Assembly (NCBI GenBank): GCA_041665605.1
Contig: JBAYIO010000006.1
Location: 1 to 64,000, forward strand
DNA length: 64,000 nt
Source of the DNA: CAIPAT01 sp041665605
Lineage (GTDB): Bacteria; Verrucomicrobiota; Lentisphaeria; Victivallales; Victivallaceae
Direction of reading: 5' to 3'
A model generated the notes under the pieces. That model was not told where the DNA came from and did not search any database. It saw nothing but the letters and a program-made list of their open reading frames with translations. The position numbers were made by a program, and so were the translations under genes. Below, piece after piece: positions 50,334 to 59,146 of the stretch (the stretch's first letter is position 1; each line of letters opens with the position of its first letter).

Positions 50334-51497
50334 TCAAAAATCAAAGAATCCCTGTTCGGTATATTCTTCTTCTGACGAAACATGCGTTCCGGTTTTCGCC
50401 TTTGTCTTTTTCTCCGTTTTTACTTTGGGCTGCGGTTTGAGCCGGGATTGCCTTTGGACCGGCCGGCTCCATTTTCGCTCCACGCTTTCCAGGTATTCCA
50501 TTTCATATTTCAAAGTTAGCTGTTCATGAATCAGTTGCTGTTCAAGCTGGCGTGTCGCGGCTTTGCGCTGTTTGTCCGACCAGGCCAGAAAGCGCCAGGA
50601 CGATTCCGCCTGGGCATTGCGGATAAGTGCCCGGACCGAGCGCAGGCCGTTTTTAAAATCTTCGATTACCGCCAGGATTTGAGTGCAGGAGATGTGGCTG
50701 GACATCGGGTCCTGCTTCATGTCCAGCGAGGCTTGAATCGCCAGCAGACTGTCCAGATCGTTCTTTTGGTAAGCCGCCTGGATCTGATGCCATAAACGGC
50801 TGTTTTCGGCATTGAAATCGCAGCCGGTGTCCGGATGGAGTTTGAAGCATAATTTGCGGTAAACATCCCGGATTCTGGCGGTCTGGTTTCTCATTTCCGG
50901 ATCATCTCTGACCACCTTCTTTTTACCGTCGAAAATGTCTTCAAGGTCATCAAACATTTTGTCGAATTCTTCTTTTAAATCTCCGTCCTCGTCCAATTCT
51001 TCAAAATTTTTATTGAATTCCTCGTCCAGATCTTCGTCATCCTCAAGGTCATCGTCAGCATCAGCATTAAATTCGTTGACGTATTCGACCAGCGCGTCAT
51101 GCAGCGACATGCCGTCTCTGGCTTTTTTCTGTAATTCCTGATACAGTTTGCGCGGGGTTTTGCCGGAGAGGTCGCTCAGGCACTCCACCTGCTCCACAAA
51201 CCAGCCTTTCCGCCGGATCTGTTCATGCAGTTCCCGCAATTCAGTCAGACGGCTGCCGAAAGTAGCGTGCATCCATTTTTCATAAGCGGGACGGTCTTCA
51301 TTGCAGTATGCGTCCCACTCTTTCTGCTGTTTCTCGAAATCGCGTTCCGCTTTTTTGCACTTCCGCAATAATTCCTTTTTCACGGAGGAAATATCCAGCA
51401 GGATCAGCTCGTAAAAACCAAACGGCTTAGGCTTGGCGGCGGTACGCCCGGTATATACCCACATCTTCTGACGGTTTTGTTTCTTCTTGTATGCCAT
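50334..51497 (-). CDS. J-domain-like protein with long acidic segment
   Basis: About 387 residues. An N-terminal basic/aromatic part is followed by a charged helical region (residues 40-145). A highly acidic stretch comes next (about 148-195, nearly all Asp, Glu, Leu and Phe), then a J-domain-like segment near 215-260: VYRKLCFKLHPDTGCDFNAE contains the HPD tripeptide, followed by LWHQIQAAYQKNDLDSLLAI. The C-terminus is helical and basic. The frame is open to 51524, but that start overlaps the RNB gene; the ATG at 51497, seven bases after its stop, is more natural. A DnaK co-chaperone role is likely but unproven. Confidence 0.7.
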   Translation of the reverse strand: MAYKKKQNRQKMWVYTGRTAAKPKPFGFYELILLDISSVKKELLRKCKKAERDFEKQQKEWDAYCNEDRPAYEKWMHATFGSRLTELRELHEQIRRKGWFVEQVECLSDLSGKTPRKLYQELQKKARDGMSLHDALVEYVNEFNADADDDLEDDEDLDEEFNKNFEELDEDGDLKEEFDKMFDDLEDIFDGKKKVVRDDPEMRNQTARIRDVYRKLCFKLHPDTGCDFNAENSRLWHQIQAAYQKNDLDSLLAIQASLDMKQDPMSSHISCTQILAVIEDFKNGLRSVRALIRNAQAESSWRFLAWSDKQRKAATRQLEQQLIHEQLTLKYEMEYLESVERKWSRPVQRQSRLKPQPKVKTEKKTKAKTGTHVSSEEEYTEQGFFDF

Positions 51498-51504
51498 GCT
51501 GAAA

Positions 51505-52977
51505 TTACGCTCTTTTGAAGTCAATATAGCCGCGATCGATATCGGTGCGGACTAATTGTACGCGGAGCTGGTTGCCGACGTCCTGGCCTTCGAATCCGCT
51601 CACCAGTCTGCCTTCCACCGGCGGACTCAGCAGGCGGACCCACGTGCCTTTATCGGCGGCGCCGGTGACGATGGCGTCGAACTGTTCGCCGATTCTTGAC
51701 TCCAGCAGCATCGCGGCGGCGGCCTTTTCGACCAGCCGCTCAACTTTTTTTGCATCGTCCTCTTTTTCTGTGCAATGCCTGGCCAGCATCTGCAGTTCAT
51801 CGTCTTTATACGGCATCGGACGCCCCCCGATGGCCGCTTTCAGCAGCCGCTGGGTGATCAGGTCCGGAAAGCGGCGGTTAGGGGCCGTGGAGTGAGTATA
51901 ATCCTTGACCGCCAGCCCGAAATGGCCGGATGCGGTTTGTCCCGGCAGTTCAATCACATATTCGCCTTTGCCCAGCAGTTTGATGATGCTGAGCGAAAGG
52001 TCGGGAAAGCGGACCGGGTCGGCGGCTTTTTCCGCCAGCAGAAACTTTTCCAGCGCTTTGGAGTCCGGTTCCGCAGGTAAATTGACGCCGCGTTCGGCGG
52101 CCAGTTCCACGATCCGGTTCCAGCGTTTGGGTACGCGGACTATGCGCCGGACGGACGGAAAATTCCGCGATGCCAGGTAACGGGCGGTAACCCCGTTGGC
52201 CGCGACCATAAAGTCCTCAATAATATCTTTTGCCCTGTTCGATCTTTCCTCTTCCAAATCCTTGAGGTCTTCGCCTTCAAATACCGGCCGTGCCTGGATG
52301 GTTTCAAAGTCCAGCGCGCCGTGCAGGACGCGTAGCGCTTTCAGTTTTTGCGCAGCAATGTCCTGAAGCCGGATATTTTTTTCCAGCCCGCTGACCGCAG
52401 TGACCGCCTGCAGCACCGGCCCCTCTCCCTCCAGCCAGGCGGCGGTGCTGTTGTACGCCAGCTTGGCGCGGTTGCAGACCTGAGCACGGTAAACATCCGA
52501 GCTCTGGAGCGATCCGTCTCCGGTCAGGATCATTTCAATGACAACGGCCAGGCGGTCCGAGTCGTAGTTGAGCGAAGTAAGGTCGGTGGAAAGCTTCTCC
52601 GGCAGCATCGGGAAAATTTCGGCGGCGGTGTAAACGGAGGTGGTATTCTGCCTGGCATAACGGTCAATGGCCGAATTTTTACCGGCGACAGCATCCACAT
52701 CGGCAATGGCTACCAGCACCTTGACGGAGCCGCCGCCCAGGTCTTCGGCCACCGTGAGCTGGTCCAGATCGCGGGAATCATCATTATCCATGGAACACCA
52801 CAGCAAATTCCTGAGATCCCGCATCGGTTCTCCTGCCGGCACTACTGCGGGAGCGTTGATGCGGTCTAGTTCTGCAAAAACTTCCGGCGGAAAATCCGGC
52901 GCCATCCCTCTGTCCAGCATTGCGCGGTGAGCAATGCGTTGCAACCGTGAGCGGTTTCGCGTATCGTCGTTGTTCAT
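51505..52977 (-). CDS. RNB-domain exoribonuclease (RNase II/R family, short form)
   Basis: A 490-residue 3'-5' exoribonuclease. The metal-binding cluster is DNDDSRDLDQ at 64-73, corresponding to the DPxDARDxDD of RNase R; YTHSTAPNRRFPDLITQRLL near 365-384 is the other family signature. The C-terminal 80 residues look like a reduced S1 domain. The N-terminal cold-shock domains of E. coli RNase R/II are missing (490 residues against more than 640). It probably degrades structured or short RNA. It is paired with the J-domain gene immediately downstream. Confidence 0.88.
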   Translation of the reverse strand: MNNDDTRNRSRLQRIAHRAMLDRGMAPDFPPEVFAELDRINAPAVVPAGEPMRDLRNLLWCSMDNDDSRDLDQLTVAEDLGGGSVKVLVAIADVDAVAGKNSAIDRYARQNTTSVYTAAEIFPMLPEKLSTDLTSLNYDSDRLAVVIEMILTGDGSLQSSDVYRAQVCNRAKLAYNSTAAWLEGEGPVLQAVTAVSGLEKNIRLQDIAAQKLKALRVLHGALDFETIQARPVFEGEDLKDLEEERSNRAKDIIEDFMVAANGVTARYLASRNFPSVRRIVRVPKRWNRIVELAAERGVNLPAEPDSKALEKFLLAEKAADPVRFPDLSLSIIKLLGKGEYVIELPGQTASGHFGLAVKDYTHSTAPNRRFPDLITQRLLKAAIGGRPMPYKDDELQMLARHCTEKEDDAKKVERLVEKAAAAMLLESRIGEQFDAIVTGAADKGTWVRLLSPPVEGRLVSGFEGQDVGNQLRVQLVRTDIDRGYIDFKRA

Positions 52978-53231
52978 TATAATTTTACCTTATTGACAAA
53001 TTTGGATTTCATTATGCGGCGCAAATTTCTCTTCAAAACTATTGTCATACTTATCGGCCAATTGTCGCTACAGTGTAACGACAGTCTGTTTGCCGTATCC
53101 TGTTTGTTAATATATCATTAATTCTTGTGTATTAAAACGGCAATGTCAATGTTGCGTTCACCCTCCGCAAAGTTTCCGCAGGAGAAGCGTCGTTGCGGCC
53201 GAAAGCAGATATGCAGAAAAGAAGTAATCCG
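52978..53231. other. Intergenic region upstream of the RNB gene
   Basis: 254 bp between the RNB gene start and the IclR gene end. It is AT-rich on the RNB side, where a promoter is expected, but I could not fix boxes with confidence. No terminator for the IclR transcript is obvious. Confidence 0.3.
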
Positions 53232-53927
53232 TTATGCAGTTTTTTCTATGGCTTTGGCGGCTTCCCGGAGCAGTTTTATGAACTTTTCCAGGCATTCGGA
53301 AGTTTTGAACCCGGAAATGGCAATCGCAGCATATGCCGGACTGCCGATATTTACCGCCAAACTGAGTTGATTTTTATGTTTGACCATAGCCAGTTTCTTC
53401 TTTCGGATTTCGTCCAGTTTACGGAAAAGTTCCGCATCCGCCTGTTCATGAAACAGCGCCTTGACATCTTCCTCCGGCAGTTCTGCCAGCAGCGCCATGC
53501 CGATGCTGGATTCCAGCGCCGGATACAGCGCCATGCCGCCTAAGCCGTTTTCAACCGGCGACCCGCCGGAATTATAATAGAGGTAACAGACTTTATCTTT
53601 CCACAGCACCCCGAGCGCGACCAGATAGCCGTGCTTGGCCAGGCGGTCAAGATGCGCAAAAGATCTGCTTAACAGCCCTGACGCCGCCATGCTTTGCGCC
53701 GCAATGACGTGCATGCCGGAGCCGACGGCATACCGCCTGGAAGACGTCCGGTAAGCCATGCCCAGATATGCCAGCGTTTTCAACAGCCGGTTGACCCGTA
53801 TCGGGCTGAGGTTGAGCTTTCTGGCGACAGCCAGCCCGGAAACCGGTTCCGGACTCATGGCCATTTCCTGCAGGACAGCCAATCCGTCAACCAGTCCGTA
53901 TACTATTTGCGACGGTATTTTATTCAT
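53232..53927 (-). CDS. IclR-family transcriptional regulator
   Basis: About 231 residues. The N-terminal winged helix (GLAVLQEMAMSPEPVSGLAV then LSPIRVNRLLKTLAYLGMAY, about 15-65) is followed by a ligand-binding GAF-like domain with ESSIGMALLAELPEEDVKAL near 138 and a C-terminal AIAISGF. The start at 53927 overlaps the kinase stop (ATGA), with AGGGA upstream. Its effector is unknown. Cotranslation with a Ser/Thr kinase is unusual and may mean that the two act in one signalling path. Confidence 0.85.
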   Translation of the reverse strand: MNKIPSQIVYGLVDGLAVLQEMAMSPEPVSGLAVARKLNLSPIRVNRLLKTLAYLGMAYRTSSRRYAVGSGMHVIAAQSMAASGLLSRSFAHLDRLAKHGYLVALGVLWKDKVCYLYYNSGGSPVENGLGGMALYPALESSIGMALLAELPEEDVKALFHEQADAELFRKLDEIRKKKLAMVKHKNQLSLAVNIGSPAYAAIAISGFKTSECLEKFIKLLREAAKAIEKTA

Positions 53928-56755
53928 GATCCCTGCTTCTGCTTTTGCAGCCATTCCGTCCATTTCTGTTTATCGCTGCCGAAATCCTCTCCGGTGATTT
54001 CCTTGAGATATTCCGCAACCGCGGAGTTCAATTCGCGGTCTTTCGTTTCCAATGAATTTATCAGATACGGAACGGCCGGTTTTTCAAACCTGGCCATTGC
54101 CTTCAAGCCGGCCAGCGCGGTGGACGCACTGTTTTCTTTGTTGCGGTTGAAAATATCCTCCAGCGCGGGAATGACGGATGCGTCACCGGAGCGGGCCAGC
54201 GCCTTGGTCAGTTCGGTTTGAACACGGGTACTCGTTTCCCGTCCGGCCATCGCGACTAAATCCGGAACGGATTTTTTGTCCTGAAGTTCGCCCAGAATAT
54301 AGACCGCCTGTTCGCGGATCAGCGACTCCGGATCGCCCAGCAGGCAGCGGATATAAGTCAGGTCCGGCGTCTGCTTCGGAGCGAGCAGAACTATTGAGCG
54401 GGCGGATACCCGCCGAACGTCATTTTCCCGGTCTGTCAGACTTTTGACGAGTTCCGGCACCGCGCCGCCTTCGCCGAGTTGTCCCAGGTCGTATGCGGCG
54501 GCGGCCCTTTCGCCGGCGTCATGCGATTGGAGTTTCTTCAGCATGGCTTCCAGCGGCGTGGGCGCTTTCTGCCGGCCGGAATCAGGCGTGTCGTTAATCA
54601 GGTCCATCATAACTTTGTTGCGTTCGGCCTCTTTTATTTTTATATCTGCAATTTTCTCGTAGGCTCTGCCGACCGCCTCTTTAATGCCGTAAAAACTCAA
54701 CACCTGGTTAGGCTGCCGGATTTTGGCTAACGTTTTGGCGGCCGCCTGGGCGACTTCCCGGTTCTCGTCCGCATACAGGGCAAGGATATCTTTCATTAAT
54801 GGATTGATCAGAGAAATCTTTTCGCTGAGCGTCTGTATCGCGGCGATCCGGAGCGGCGGTTTGAGGTTGCGATTCCCGGCAATGTTGAAAAGTGTCGGAA
54901 TCACGGTGGCGCCGACGAAAAATTTCAATGCTTTTACGGCTTCCATTCTGACGGGAACAGGCGCGAGAGGATTTGCGCCGATATCGGCTATTTTGTCGGA
55001 ATATTCCTGAATGCCGGTTTTTCTGACGCTTTCAATATCACCTGCGGCAGTTACCGCCGCCGCTCTGTTTGCATCCGTCACTCCGGCATTGGCTGCGGCC
55101 GCCAGCAGATCGGGAATGGCCTTTTCGTCACTAAATTTGACCGATGCGGCGATGGCGGCGGCGGCAACGTCGGAACTGCCTGAATAGCATTTGCGGAATA
55201 GACGGAATGCGGTTTCCCGCTGTTCCGGCTTCTTAATTTTCTGTTGCTCCAGACGGACGGCAAGATCTTTGACGGCTCCAATCTGACGGATCGGATCGCC
55301 GCTTTTTATTCCGTCATCGGCAACTTCCAGATATGACGAACCGCTGAAAATCAGCCATCCGGCAATTATTGCGGCGACGATCAGCGGCGATGCCAGCACA
55401 GTTCCGAGAACCAGCGGCTTGCGCCTGATCTTGCGCCACAGACGGACATGCGGAGGAACCGGCCGCGCTGAAACCGGATCGCCTTTGAGATAAGATAAAA
55501 GGTCGGCCCGGAGGTCTATGATCTGCTGATATCTGCGGTCAGGGTCTTTTTCCAGACATTTAAGGATAATATTTTCCATATCTTTGGACACCGCGCCGGG
55601 CGCGATAGTCTGCGGGCGGACTGGCTCGGTATTGACGACCAGACTGATCGTCTCAAACGCGGTTTCGCCGTGGAACGGCTTTTTCCCGGTCAAGCCTTCA
55701 TAGAGGATCACCCCCATACTGTAAATATCGCAACGGCTGTCGATGGAGTGAGTCTGACCTTGCGCCTGTTCCGGACTCATATAAGCGGGCGAACCGAAAA
55801 CCGCGCCGGTAATGGACTGAATCGACATGCTGGAGGTGTCCTTGGCCAGCCCGAAGTCCATCAGCACGACACGGGCGGTCTGTTTTTCCAGCATTATGTT
55901 CGCCGGCTTCAGATCGCGGTGAATGATCCCCCGGTCATGCGCCGCCTGCAACGCGGAGCAGACAGCGGCCATGTGCTGGATAAACACTTTTTCCGGCATT
56001 TTCCGAGAAGACTGAAAAATATCCTGAAAAGAGTCTCCGTCAATAAAATCCATGGTGAAATAAAATTGGCCGTCAAGTTCGCCCATTTCATGCACTGCAA
56101 TGATATTGGGGTGCTTCAAGTTGGCGGCGGCCCTGGCTTCCAGCAAAAAGCGCTTGATTGCCATTTCGGTGGCGCCTTCACCCTGAATCATCAATTTTAG
56201 CGCCAGTTCCCGCTTCAGGTTGGGATCGTAAATCTTATAAACGATGCCCATGCCGCCGCGGGCAATTTCATTCAATATCTGATATTTGCCGAAAATGGAA
56301 TTTTTTCCTCCCCCGCTTTTGGCGGCGGAGTGTTTGCTAAGTTCCTCGATGGAGGAATTGGTCAAAATAACGGTTTTATCTTCGGGCGATGCGGCTCTTG
56401 CGGATTGCGGTATCTTCAATAAGTTATTTTGAACAGCATTGTCAGTTTGACTTTTACGCTCAATTGCCAGCCCGATTGTTTTATCCGGTGTTTTTGCGGA
56501 CGCAGCCGGAATATCAGGCAACACCTGCCGGATGGGGGCCAGCGGTAAACCGCACGACGGGCAAAGCACCGGATTCTTCAACGAGACGGCAACCGGATCG
56601 CTTTCCGTGTTGCAGGCATCGCAGCAAAGGACAAGCTGCCCGGCGGCCTGAAGCGTTCCGCCGCATTCACATTCCGGCATACTGCCGGGGATTATGCCGT
56701 CGGCATCATATTCCCGGCTGCATTTCCCGCATTTCAACTTAAATACATTGCTCAT
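53924..56755 (-). CDS. Membrane Ser/Thr protein kinase with zinc ribbons and periplasmic HEAT repeats
   Basis: A 943-residue protein. N-terminal zinc-ribbon cysteines (CGKC near 10, CEC near 30, CCDAC near 45, CPSC near 66) are followed by a kinase domain of about 158-425: ARGGMGIVYK glycine loop, K188, HRDLKPAN with D282, DFGLAK with D301, and SPAYMSPEQ. All catalytic residues are present. A transmembrane helix lies near 449-471. The rest is about ten HEAT-like repeats, for example LQSHDAGERAAAAYDLGQLG and LLGDPESLIREQAVYILGEL. The first GTG (56758) is less likely than the adjacent ATG. The HEAT part would lie outside the cytoplasm and sense a ligand or partner. Confidence 0.88.
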   Translation of the reverse strand: MSNVFKLKCGKCSREYDADGIIPGSMPECECGGTLQAAGQLVLCCDACNTESDPVAVSLKNPVLCPSCGLPLAPIRQVLPDIPAASAKTPDKTIGLAIERKSQTDNAVQNNLLKIPQSARAASPEDKTVILTNSSIEELSKHSAAKSGGGKNSIFGKYQILNEIARGGMGIVYKIYDPNLKRELALKLMIQGEGATEMAIKRFLLEARAAANLKHPNIIAVHEMGELDGQFYFTMDFIDGDSFQDIFQSSRKMPEKVFIQHMAAVCSALQAAHDRGIIHRDLKPANIMLEKQTARVVLMDFGLAKDTSSMSIQSITGAVFGSPAYMSPEQAQGQTHSIDSRCDIYSMGVILYEGLTGKKPFHGETAFETISLVVNTEPVRPQTIAPGAVSKDMENIILKCLEKDPDRRYQQIIDLRADLLSYLKGDPVSARPVPPHVRLWRKIRRKPLVLGTVLASPLIVAAIIAGWLIFSGSSYLEVADDGIKSGDPIRQIGAVKDLAVRLEQQKIKKPEQRETAFRLFRKCYSGSSDVAAAAIAASVKFSDEKAIPDLLAAAANAGVTDANRAAAVTAAGDIESVRKTGIQEYSDKIADIGANPLAPVPVRMEAVKALKFFVGATVIPTLFNIAGNRNLKPPLRIAAIQTLSEKISLINPLMKDILALYADENREVAQAAAKTLAKIRQPNQVLSFYGIKEAVGRAYEKIADIKIKEAERNKVMMDLINDTPDSGRQKAPTPLEAMLKKLQSHDAGERAAAAYDLGQLGEGGAVPELVKSLTDRENDVRRVSARSIVLLAPKQTPDLTYIRCLLGDPESLIREQAVYILGELQDKKSVPDLVAMAGRETSTRVQTELTKALARSGDASVIPALEDIFNRNKENSASTALAGLKAMARFEKPAVPYLINSLETKDRELNSAVAEYLKEITGEDFGSDKQKWTEWLQKQKQGS

Positions 56756-56901
56756 CACTGTTAAATCCCGGATTTGTTACAAATACAGACTTACATATTA
56801 CTACCGCCTCAACAATTTTTCTAATACGCTACAGGAGAAAGCCGGAAGAAAATTAAAGCTCAATGATGAAATTTTGCGAAGATGTCATGGTTATGCTTGC
56901 A

Positions 56902-58470
56902 TTAAGGCTGATTTTTAATCAGAAAAGATTCCAGCGGGTTTATTGTTTCCCGGCTGCTGAATTTGGTGAACGCTTTCTGGAACCGGGCACGGGTTTCCGC
57001 TTTCTCTTTTGACAGGGCGGCGATAATTGCGCCAAATGCGGCAGCGTTCTCTATTGCAGTCTTTCCGGAAGTCAGTTTATGCAGCCGGATTTCCATGTTT
57101 CGGATTTGAACCGAAAAGTCGTTAAAATCACCAAGCAAGGTTTGTATTCTTTTCAAATCCCTGATTACCCGTCCGGTTTTGCCGTCCGGAAGCACTGAAT
57201 AAAAGAAATCCAGCAGATAACGCAGTTTCTTGCATTGAATCCGTACTTTATGCACAACTGAATCCGGTGAACTGGTTTTAACGGCAAGCCCCTTGTCAAT
57301 TACCCTGCCCAGTCTTTTCAGAATGATTCCGGCAACACCCGGCAGGACAGAATTTTCGGATTTTTCAGTTGCCGGAAGTTTATCCGCGCCATTCAGGAAT
57401 TTCTCCCATGCGGTTATCATGGATAAGTATTTACTTGAGCTTATAATCGCAATCAGCGCAAGAAACTGCCGTCGCCGCCGCCGTTGCATGGTTTTGAAAA
57501 AATTGAGCAGCGCCGGGCGCATGGCAGGCGATAATATTTTTAAAAGACGTTCTTTCTGTTCCATAAATACGTCGTGATCACGAAGCTGGTTGGTGATTGT
57601 GCCTAATTCATCAAATTCATGCATGAAAGGCGCGATCCTGTCTTCCGGGAAGACCTCTTTCAGTTCGCTCAGCGCCACGCGCATTTTTCGCAGGGCGACC
57701 CGAAAATCGTGCAGGCATTCGGAATCTATGTCGGCGATGATGCCTTTTTCGTTATAGCGCAGACTGTCCAACTGCAATTTCAGGATGGAGACAGTTGCCG
57801 ATTTTATGGTTGCATCCGGTGTAAATTTCAGATATGCGGTTTCATCCGGAACAACCTGAATGCCGGCAGCTTTCAATGCCGTGTCAATTAAAGTCCGCCA
57901 CATGCCGCCGCCCTTCTGCAAGGCTTCCGGCGGAATAGATGAACACATTGCCTTTAATTGTTTTTTATTAAGCCGGGATGATTGCAGGCAGATCATTGCA
58001 GGCAGCGCAACAGAGGTATTCTCCGGCAGCGAATATTCCAGAAAAGTTAAAGACACAGTCTGTTTTGCATTTGATTCCAGGGTAAAGCTGCTGGTGCGTA
58101 GATTCAGCGAAAACAGCGGAACAAGCGCCCGGTTGCCAAGTATGCGCGACAATTTTTTGCTTAATTCAGTTTTTAGAATATCTCTCCGATACTTTAAGTC
58201 CCGCTTTTTGTCCCAGACCATTGATGACTGAAGCGAATCATCGGCCAGGCTGATCAAGTTATAAATGCGTCCGCATTTTACCAGAGTGAAGTTCTTATTC
58301 AGAAGCCGCCGGTCATATGCGTCAAAAACGGTCTGTTGTTCACATTCTTCACATGTTTTATTGACGGTGAAACCGGCGGCGATTACCGCTAACATGCCGG
58401 CAATATTCGTTCTTGCCGGAGCAAGGATAAATCTGATTTCCCGAGTATTTTTTTCAGCGTCCATTGCCAT
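56902..58470 (-). CDS. CHAD-domain protein with degenerate CYTH-like N-terminus
   Basis: A 522-residue protein. Residues 1-200 follow the CYTH layout, with VFDAYDRRLLNKNFTLVKCG where CYTH proteins have FDTPDxxL, but the ExExK signature is replaced by REIRF, so triphosphatase activity is doubtful. Residues of about 215-510 are the CHAD domain: CLHDFRVALRKMRVALSELK near 255, RDHDVF near 299 and VHKVRIQCKKLRYLLDFFY near 408, with the conserved histidines and the many basic residues that bind polyphosphate. Next to Ppx and Ppk1 genes it probably acts as a polyphosphate granule protein. Confidence 0.85.
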   Translation of the reverse strand: MAMDAEKNTREIRFILAPARTNIAGMLAVIAAGFTVNKTCEECEQQTVFDAYDRRLLNKNFTLVKCGRIYNLISLADDSLQSSMVWDKKRDLKYRRDILKTELSKKLSRILGNRALVPLFSLNLRTSSFTLESNAKQTVSLTFLEYSLPENTSVALPAMICLQSSRLNKKQLKAMCSSIPPEALQKGGGMWRTLIDTALKAAGIQVVPDETAYLKFTPDATIKSATVSILKLQLDSLRYNEKGIIADIDSECLHDFRVALRKMRVALSELKEVFPEDRIAPFMHEFDELGTITNQLRDHDVFMEQKERLLKILSPAMRPALLNFFKTMQRRRRRQFLALIAIISSSKYLSMITAWEKFLNGADKLPATEKSENSVLPGVAGIILKRLGRVIDKGLAVKTSSPDSVVHKVRIQCKKLRYLLDFFYSVLPDGKTGRVIRDLKRIQTLLGDFNDFSVQIRNMEIRLHKLTSGKTAIENAAAFGAIIAALSKEKAETRARFQKAFTKFSSRETINPLESFLIKNQP

Positions 58471-58541
58471 TCAAACCCCATTAAACGGAATCAGCCAAAA
58501 TGAAAAAACGCAAAATTCGCGTTGTTTAACATACTTTCAGG

Positions 58542-58961
58542 TTACTGGAATACAACTTTAGCATTTAAAGCGGCAGCTTTGACTATTTCTCTGACATTGG
58601 CATCGCTCAGGGATTTTAAAGCATCCTCCAGCGGCAGCAACCAGCGCTTTCTGGATGCCTGTTCCGGCCAGTTGTCCAGAATTTCGGTTATTTTCAGCAT
58701 ATATACCTGAACATGGTAGTTGCGGCCGAACTTGTGATAATCGTAGGCCCCGGCAGGAGTCTCCGAGATAACGCCATGAATTCCAGCTTCCTCAAAGGCT
58801 TCGCGGGCGGCAGTATCCTGCGGGGAATGTCCAGCTTCGATATGGCCTTTAGGCAGCACCCGGCGGTCCGGGAACGCCTTGGAGGAGATGAGCATGATTT
58901 TTATCAGCTCCTTATCGAAAACAAAGGGAATTGCACCCGCCTGTTGTATTGTTTTATCCAA
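58542..58961 (-). CDS. Nudix hydrolase
   Basis: A 139-residue protein. The Nudix box begins at PKGHIEAGHSPQDTAAREAF and continues EEAGI, with the REUxEExGU part intact, but the first Glu of the consensus (Gx5E) is His. The metal-binding EE pair is present, so the enzyme is probably active. Diadenosine- or diphosphoinositol-polyphosphate hydrolases have similar boxes, which suits the polyphosphate genes around it. Translation starts at TTG 58961, with GGAGCGGAA upstream. It is 71 bp upstream of the CHAD gene on the same strand and divergent from ppx. Confidence 0.85.
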   Translation of the reverse strand: MDKTIQQAGAIPFVFDKELIKIMLISSKAFPDRRVLPKGHIEAGHSPQDTAAREAFEEAGIHGVISETPAGAYDYHKFGRNYHVQVYMLKITEILDNWPEQASRKRWLLPLEDALKSLSDANVREIVKAAALNAKVVFQ

Positions 58962-59146
58962 AAATTCCGCTCCATAGATTAATTGTCTTTTAGAAAATAT
59001 ATATTTCCTGCCGTTTTGCCAGTCTTTTGTAATCTTTTTAATTGATTTCTAACAATATTACGGATTGTTTTTATTACATATCCAAGTTAAATTTATACAC
59101 TTCAAAGAATCGGGTTTTTAATAAGTAATGTTTCCCGGAGGAAAAT

